From: an uncultured Acetatifactor sp.
GTDB lineage: Bacteria > Bacillota > Clostridia > Lachnospirales > Lachnospiraceae
NCBI GenBank assembly: GCA_947644185.1
Contig: CANRZC010000089.1
Coordinates: 1 to 8,810, forward strand
DNA length: 8,810 bases
Direction: 5' to 3'
The notes under the pieces are model-generated. The model did no database searches, was not told the DNA's origin, and saw only the letters and a list, made by a program, of their open reading frames with translations. Below, piece by piece: positions 5,753 through 8,810 of the stretch (position 1 is the stretch's first letter; each line of letters opens with the position of its first letter). Position numbers and translations under genes: made by a program.

Positions 5753-8227
5753 ATGTGGAAGAATGCAAGATGGATTGGAATCAGTGCGGAACAGATTAAG
5801 GCGGAACGGATTTATGCGGGAGACTTAAACGGCAGATTCGCCTATTTTCGGAAAGCAGTGGTGTGTGGGGAAGCGCCAGGGGCTTGTAAGATAGATATCA
5901 CGGCAAATACCAGGTACCGATTGTGGATCAACGGCAGGCCGGTGCTGTCAGGGCCTTGCAAGGGGGACTGGCACAGCCATTATTATGAGACTGTGGATGT
6001 GGGGGAGTATCTGCGTCAGGGGGAGAATGTGTTCGCGGCACAGGTGCTTTTTCTGAATCCCTATGATGTGGGAGAGCAGTATGGGAACGAGAGGACGCCG
6101 ATTTTGGCGGCAGTTTCCAGTCCTGTGGGGCACAGATTTGCCCTGGAGGGGGAGATTCGCGGCGGGGCGGGGCAGTGTCTGGCAAAGCTGACCACCGGGG
6201 AAACCTGTTGGCAGGTGTACCTGGACAGCGCTTATTATATGAAGTGCAAGGAAATTAACTGCAATTCAGGGGGTTTTTGCGAGGATGTGGATTTCCGGAA
6301 AGAGCCGGTGGGGTGGAAGCAGCCGGGGTATCAGGGCCGGAGAGCAGAGGATGGCTGCGGGACTGGATACTGGCGGGAGGCCAGGCCTTTTGAGGCGGTG
6401 CTATTGGACGATTTTAATCGTATGGTGGGATTTGTGGGTAAATTTCAGATAAAGGAACGGCCTATCCCGCTGCTCTTTGAAGAGGAGGACGTACTGACCA
6501 CGGAGTTGGGGACCCATGTATTTGGGCAGGAAGAAAATGGGCAGGAGAGGCTGGGTCGGGAAGCGCGTGGGCGGGAGAGGATTCCGCAGGAGGATTTTGC
6601 CCGGGGAAGTTTGGAACAGAGTGGGCAGGTAGCGGAGGAAATACTGGTGTCTCCCGGACAGAGTGTGCGGATGGTATTTTCCAGGGAACAGGTGACCAAC
6701 GCATATATGCGGTACTTCTTTTTCGGTGGCCGGGGCGCCAGGGTGAAATTTACTTATTTCGAGAAGTTTGTGAAAGAGGGGGAGGATATTGCCCGGGATG
6801 ACTGGGAGAATGGCGTGATCCAGGGGATGAGCGATGAGATTATTCTGCCAGGCGGCGATTTCGTTTTTGAACCTTTCTGGGTGCGCACTTTCCGCTTTCT
6901 TGAGATTGTGCTGGAGGCAGGGGAGGAGCCTGTGGGTTTTGGGAGACCCCACTTTCGCAGGACGGGGTATCCTCTGGGCCGGGTATCTTTTATCAAAGGT
7001 CCTGAGCCCTGGGTGGAGGAGGTCTGGGAGATGTGCGTGGCCACGCTGCAGAATTGTATGCTGGAGACTTACATGGACTGTCCCTTTTATGAGCAGATGC
7101 AGTTTCTGATGGACACCAGACTCCAGGCGCTGTTTCACTATGCAATGGACGGGGATACCAGGCTTGCACGGAAAGCCCTCTGGGATTTCCACTGCTCCAT
7201 GACGCCGGAGGGGCTGATGCAGGGCAAATATCCCTGCAGCTTTCCCCAGATTATATCTACTTTTTCCCTGTATTTCATTTTTATGCTGCGGGAGTATTAC
7301 TGGCAGACCGGGGATTTGGAGACGGTGAAGCGTTACCGCAGCGATGTGGATGCTATTCTGGAATACTATGACAGGCAGATGGGGGCAGGCGGGCTGGTGG
7401 AGCAGGTGGGATACTGGGCTTTTGTGGACTGGCAGAAAGCCTGGGCGGAGACGGGAGGCGTGCCGGCAGCGGCGGCGAAAGGTCCCTCCACTATCCTGAA
7501 TCTGATGTATGGCTATGCTTTGCAGTGCGGGGCACAGTTAGCAGGAGCCGGAGGAAGAAGCGGGCTGGAGCGGGAGTACCTGGAGAGGCAGCAGGCCGTC
7601 TGCAGCCGGGTCAGGGAGCTGTGCTGGGATGAGGAGCGGGGCATGTACCGGGAGGGACCGGACTATGTGCAGTACAGCCAGCATGCCCAGAGCTGGGCGG
7701 CTCTGAACGAAATGGGCACAAAGGGGGAGAGACGGGAGATGCTGCTCCATGCCATGAGGGAGCCGGATGTGCTGGCCTGTTCTTTTTCCACCAGCTACGA
7801 GCTGTTCCGGGCGCTGGAACAGGAGAATTTGTACGGAGAGACGGAAAGGCTCATGAAGCGATGGGCGGCGCTTCGGGAGAAGCACTGCACCACCTGCCCG
7901 GAGGAGCCGGACGGGGGGCGCAGCGAGAACCACGCCTGGAGCGCCCTGCCTATGTATGAGATGATGCGGAAGCTGGCCGGGGTGGAGCCTGGAGAGCCTG
8001 GGTGGAAGACGGTTTTGGTAAAACCCCATCTGGAGTATCTGAACGAACTGGAGGGGCGGGCAGCCACGCCAAAGGGAGCAGTGGAATTTCGGTATGGGCC
8101 CGATACAGAGGGCATCTGCTGTGTGGTGACGCTGCCAAAGGGACTGTCCGGGGTCTTCTGCCTGCCTGACGGCAGCAGGCAGACTTTGCGGGAGGGGGAG
8201 AACAGGATTCTCTGCGCTGCAAAGTGA
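5753..8227 (+). CDS. GH78-type alpha-L-rhamnosidase-like glycoside hydrolase, cytoplasmic
   Basis: Large glycosidase of 824 aa. An N-terminal jelly-roll domain contains ITANTRYRLWINGRPVLSGP and a downstream GENVFAAQVL strand, as in GH78 N-terminal domains. The (alpha/alpha)6 catalytic domain carries D442-C-P-F-Y-E-Q-M-Q-F-L-M-D-T-R (E447 is the candidate general acid), D-W-Q-K-A-W, and S724-E-N-H-A-W-S; E725 is a possible base, 278 residues after E447, close to the acid-base spacing I recall for GH78 enzymes. A beta-sandwich C-terminal domain follows (VKPHLEYL onward). No signal peptide or membrane segment is visible, so it would act on imported glycosides. The ATG at 5753 has GAGGAG 11 bases upstream; a GTG at 5714 would add 13 residues but its GGAGG is only 1 base away. 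An internal charged repeat lies at residues 258-277. The sequence is visibly more G/C-rich than its neighbours. The released sugar may be L-rhamnose or a relative. Confidence 0.85.
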   Translation: MWKNARWIGISAEQIKAERIYAGDLNGRFAYFRKAVVCGEAPGACKIDITANTRYRLWINGRPVLSGPCKGDWHSHYYETVDVGEYLRQGENVFAAQVLFLNPYDVGEQYGNERTPILAAVSSPVGHRFALEGEIRGGAGQCLAKLTTGETCWQVYLDSAYYMKCKEINCNSGGFCEDVDFRKEPVGWKQPGYQGRRAEDGCGTGYWREARPFEAVLLDDFNRMVGFVGKFQIKERPIPLLFEEEDVLTTELGTHVFGQEENGQERLGREARGRERIPQEDFARGSLEQSGQVAEEILVSPGQSVRMVFSREQVTNAYMRYFFFGGRGARVKFTYFEKFVKEGEDIARDDWENGVIQGMSDEIILPGGDFVFEPFWVRTFRFLEIVLEAGEEPVGFGRPHFRRTGYPLGRVSFIKGPEPWVEEVWEMCVATLQNCMLETYMDCPFYEQMQFLMDTRLQALFHYAMDGDTRLARKALWDFHCSMTPEGLMQGKYPCSFPQIISTFSLYFIFMLREYYWQTGDLETVKRYRSDVDAILEYYDRQMGAGGLVEQVGYWAFVDWQKAWAETGGVPAAAAKGPSTILNLMYGYALQCGAQLAGAGGRSGLEREYLERQQAVCSRVRELCWDEERGMYREGPDYVQYSQHAQSWAALNEMGTKGERREMLLHAMREPDVLACSFSTSYELFRALEQENLYGETERLMKRWAALREKHCTTCPEEPDGGRSENHAWSALPMYEMMRKLAGVEPGEPGWKTVLVKPHLEYLNELEGRAATPKGAVEFRYGPDTEGICCVVTLPKGLSGVFCLPDGSRQTLREGENRILCAAK
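6524..6583 (+). repeat. Four in-frame 15-bp tandem repeats inside the glycosidase gene
   Basis: Four consecutive 15-base units encode the pentapeptides GQEEN, GQERL, GREAR and GRERI (residues 258-277), each starting GG(G/T)C(A/G)GGA(A/G). They sit in a charged, probably unstructured loop (residues about 242-300) between beta-sandwich parts of the protein. The units have diverged by base substitution while keeping the frame, so this is likely an old slippage expansion. Confidence 0.75.
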
Positions 8228-8228
8228 C

Positions 8229-8441
8229 AGAGAGGATTTGAAGAAAATCTCCGTGCCCGCGCTTTTGGTGTATGCGGTGCCGGGCTCTCTGTACTACGAG
8301 GGCGTAGCGCGCTATATGGAGAGCCAGGTGCCAGGGGCAAAGCTGCTTTTGATTCAGGATGCCACCCACGCGTTTACGGATGCCCAGACGGAGGAGTATA
8401 TGAACGCCATGACCCGCTTTGTCATGGGCGAGGATTTTTAA
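8229..8441 (+). pseudogene. C-terminal remnant of an alpha/beta hydrolase
   Basis: A reading frame of about 70 aa ends at TAA 8439-8441. Its product (EDLKKISVPALLVYAVPGS, then YMESQVPGAKLLLIQDATHAF and an EEYMNAMTRF helix) looks like the last quarter of an alpha/beta hydrolase: the cap-following beta-strand, the last strand, and the DATH segment with the catalytic His. The N-terminal two-thirds, including the nucleophile elbow G-x-S-x-G and oxyanion loop, are absent. The frame stays open leftwards into the glycosidase gene but there encodes nothing hydrolase-like. TTG at 8238 could serve as a start, but AGAGGA is only 1-2 bases before it, and the codon corresponds to the Leu of an internal D-L-K-K-I motif. 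Similarity begins within a few bases of the glycosidase stop (8225-8227), so a deletion or insertion junction seems likely. Expression as a mini-protein cannot be excluded. Confidence 0.6.
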
Positions 8442-8473
8442 GGGTATTGTTCACTGGGTGCCGCCGCCAGGTG

Positions 8474-8498
8474 TTTTCATGGGGAATTTATATGAAAA
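8474..8498. repeat. Short inverted repeat downstream of the hydrolase remnant
   Basis: TTTTCAT (8474-8480) and ATGAAAA (8492-8498) form perfect 7-base arms around an 11-base loop. The stem is A/T-rich and not followed by a T-run, so it is a weak hairpin or a possible protein-binding site. The rest of 8442-8517 shows nothing else of note. Confidence 0.25.
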
Positions 8499-8517
8499 TC
8501 CCGAGACTGCATATCAT

Positions 8518-8555
8518 GTTACAGTTTACGGCAAGGCCGTGAATTGTAACTTTTT
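8518..8555 (+). terminator. Rho-independent terminator of the sugar operon
   Basis: GTTACAGTTTACGGC (8518-8532) pairs with GCCGTGAATTGTAAC (8536-8550) along 15 uninterrupted base pairs, two of them G-U, around the loop AAG. TTTTT follows at 8551-8555. It is placed 77 bases after the hydrolase remnant and is the first strong terminator downstream of the operon, so it should end transcription begun near 834. The nearly symmetrical stem has only a short A-run on its left side, so it reads mainly left to right. Similar hairpins may be dispersed in related genomes (recollection only). Confidence 0.75.
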
Positions 8556-8807
8556 AAGAGAGGGCGGCTGGCAGCCATGGAGTCCGGGGGCAGTCTGAGA
8601 GAGGAATCATCGGATTTGTGTCATTATCTGCTGGAATCCTGATATAGCGCGCAGGAGGGTTCTGATAAAATGAATGCAGGCAGACAGCCATGGGAAAGGC
8701 TTTTTATACAGAGCATGGGCGTGGGCATGAGGCTGGAGCACTGACTGTTTCAAAGAGACAAAAAACAAATATATTGCATGAAAACAAAAGTAAGGAGAAC
8801 GAAAATC
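8556..8807 (+). other. Intergenic region between operon terminator and next gene, no convincing gene
   Basis: About 250 bases hold no ORF with recognisable similarity. A 24-codon ORF (8670-8744, beginning MNAGRQPWERLF) is preceded by AGGAGGG (8653-8659) at 10-base spacing; it could be a leader peptide or chance. Another 21-codon ORF (8577-8642) has no good ribosome binding site. A TATATT at 8770-8775 could be the -10 of the downstream gene, but the -35 is poor (TTTCAA at 8748-8753, 16 bp away). CAGCCATGG occurs twice (8572-8580, 8685-8693), probably by chance. Confidence 0.4.
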
Positions 8808-8810
8808 ATG
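8808..8810 (+). CDS. Start codon of the next gene (only ATG in window)
   Basis: The last three bases are ATG, preceded by AAGGAG (8792-8797) at 10-base spacing in an A-rich context typical of a highly translated Firmicutes gene start. It lies beyond the terminator, so it is probably a separate transcription unit. Its product cannot be told from the window. Confidence 0.55.

Noticed and set aside
6401..7192. Minus-strand ORF of 263 codons within the glycosidase
   Set aside because: It is antisense to conserved GH78 sequence, rich in Pro/His/Leu as expected of a reversed G/C-rich gene, and matches no family I recognise.
8577..8642. 21-codon ORF beginning MESGGSL
   Set aside because: It has no ribosome binding site at suitable spacing and no recognisable similarity.

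Overview
The window looks like a chromosomal segment of a gut-type Gram-positive bacterium, most likely a Lachnospiraceae (Clostridia) member. The reasons are strong AGGAG-type ribosome binding sites, heavy use of AGG/AGA for Arg and GGA/GGC for Gly, moderate G+C, tightly packed genes, and family relationships that all point to Firmicutes. This placement is an inference from style, not from a marker gene.

Layout. Positions 1-681 (minus strand) hold the 5' part of a divergently transcribed regulator with a PocR-type ligand-binding domain followed by the beginning of an AraC-type helix-turn-helix; the gene runs off the left edge. Positions 682-882 are a divergent intergenic region with an extended -10 promoter for the regulator and a consensus -10 with a poor -35 for the rightward genes. 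Positions 883-8227 carry five collinear genes with short gaps: a class II (zinc) ketose-bisphosphate-type aldolase (883-1752), an L-fucose/L-arabinose isomerase-like protein (1808-3211), an FGGY-family sugar kinase (3223-4719), a DUF4432 aldose-1-epimerase-like protein (4735-5697) and a large GH78-type alpha-L-rhamnosidase-like glycosidase (5753-8227). Immediately after the glycosidase stop lies the C-terminal piece of an alpha/beta hydrolase (about 8229-8441), which looks like a gene remnant. A 15-bp-stem hairpin with a T-tract (8518-8555) probably ends the operon. The rest (8556-8807) has no convincing gene, and the window ends on the start codon of another gene (8808) with its own ribosome binding site.

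How the genes work together (inference). The glycosidase lacks a signal peptide and would release a sugar from an imported glycoside in the cytoplasm. The DUF4432 protein could interconvert anomers, the isomerase would turn the aldose into a ketose, the FGGY kinase would phosphorylate it, and the zinc aldolase would split the ketose phosphate into DHAP plus an aldehyde. This follows the logic of L-fucose or L-rhamnose catabolism, but the isomerase is not RhaA-like and the aldolase is of the FBA/GatY type rather than the FucA/RhaD type, so the actual sugar is not settled. The window contains no transporter. The set is a plausible candidate for an undescribed deoxysugar or rare-sugar glycoside pathway; no wholly new class of system is evident.
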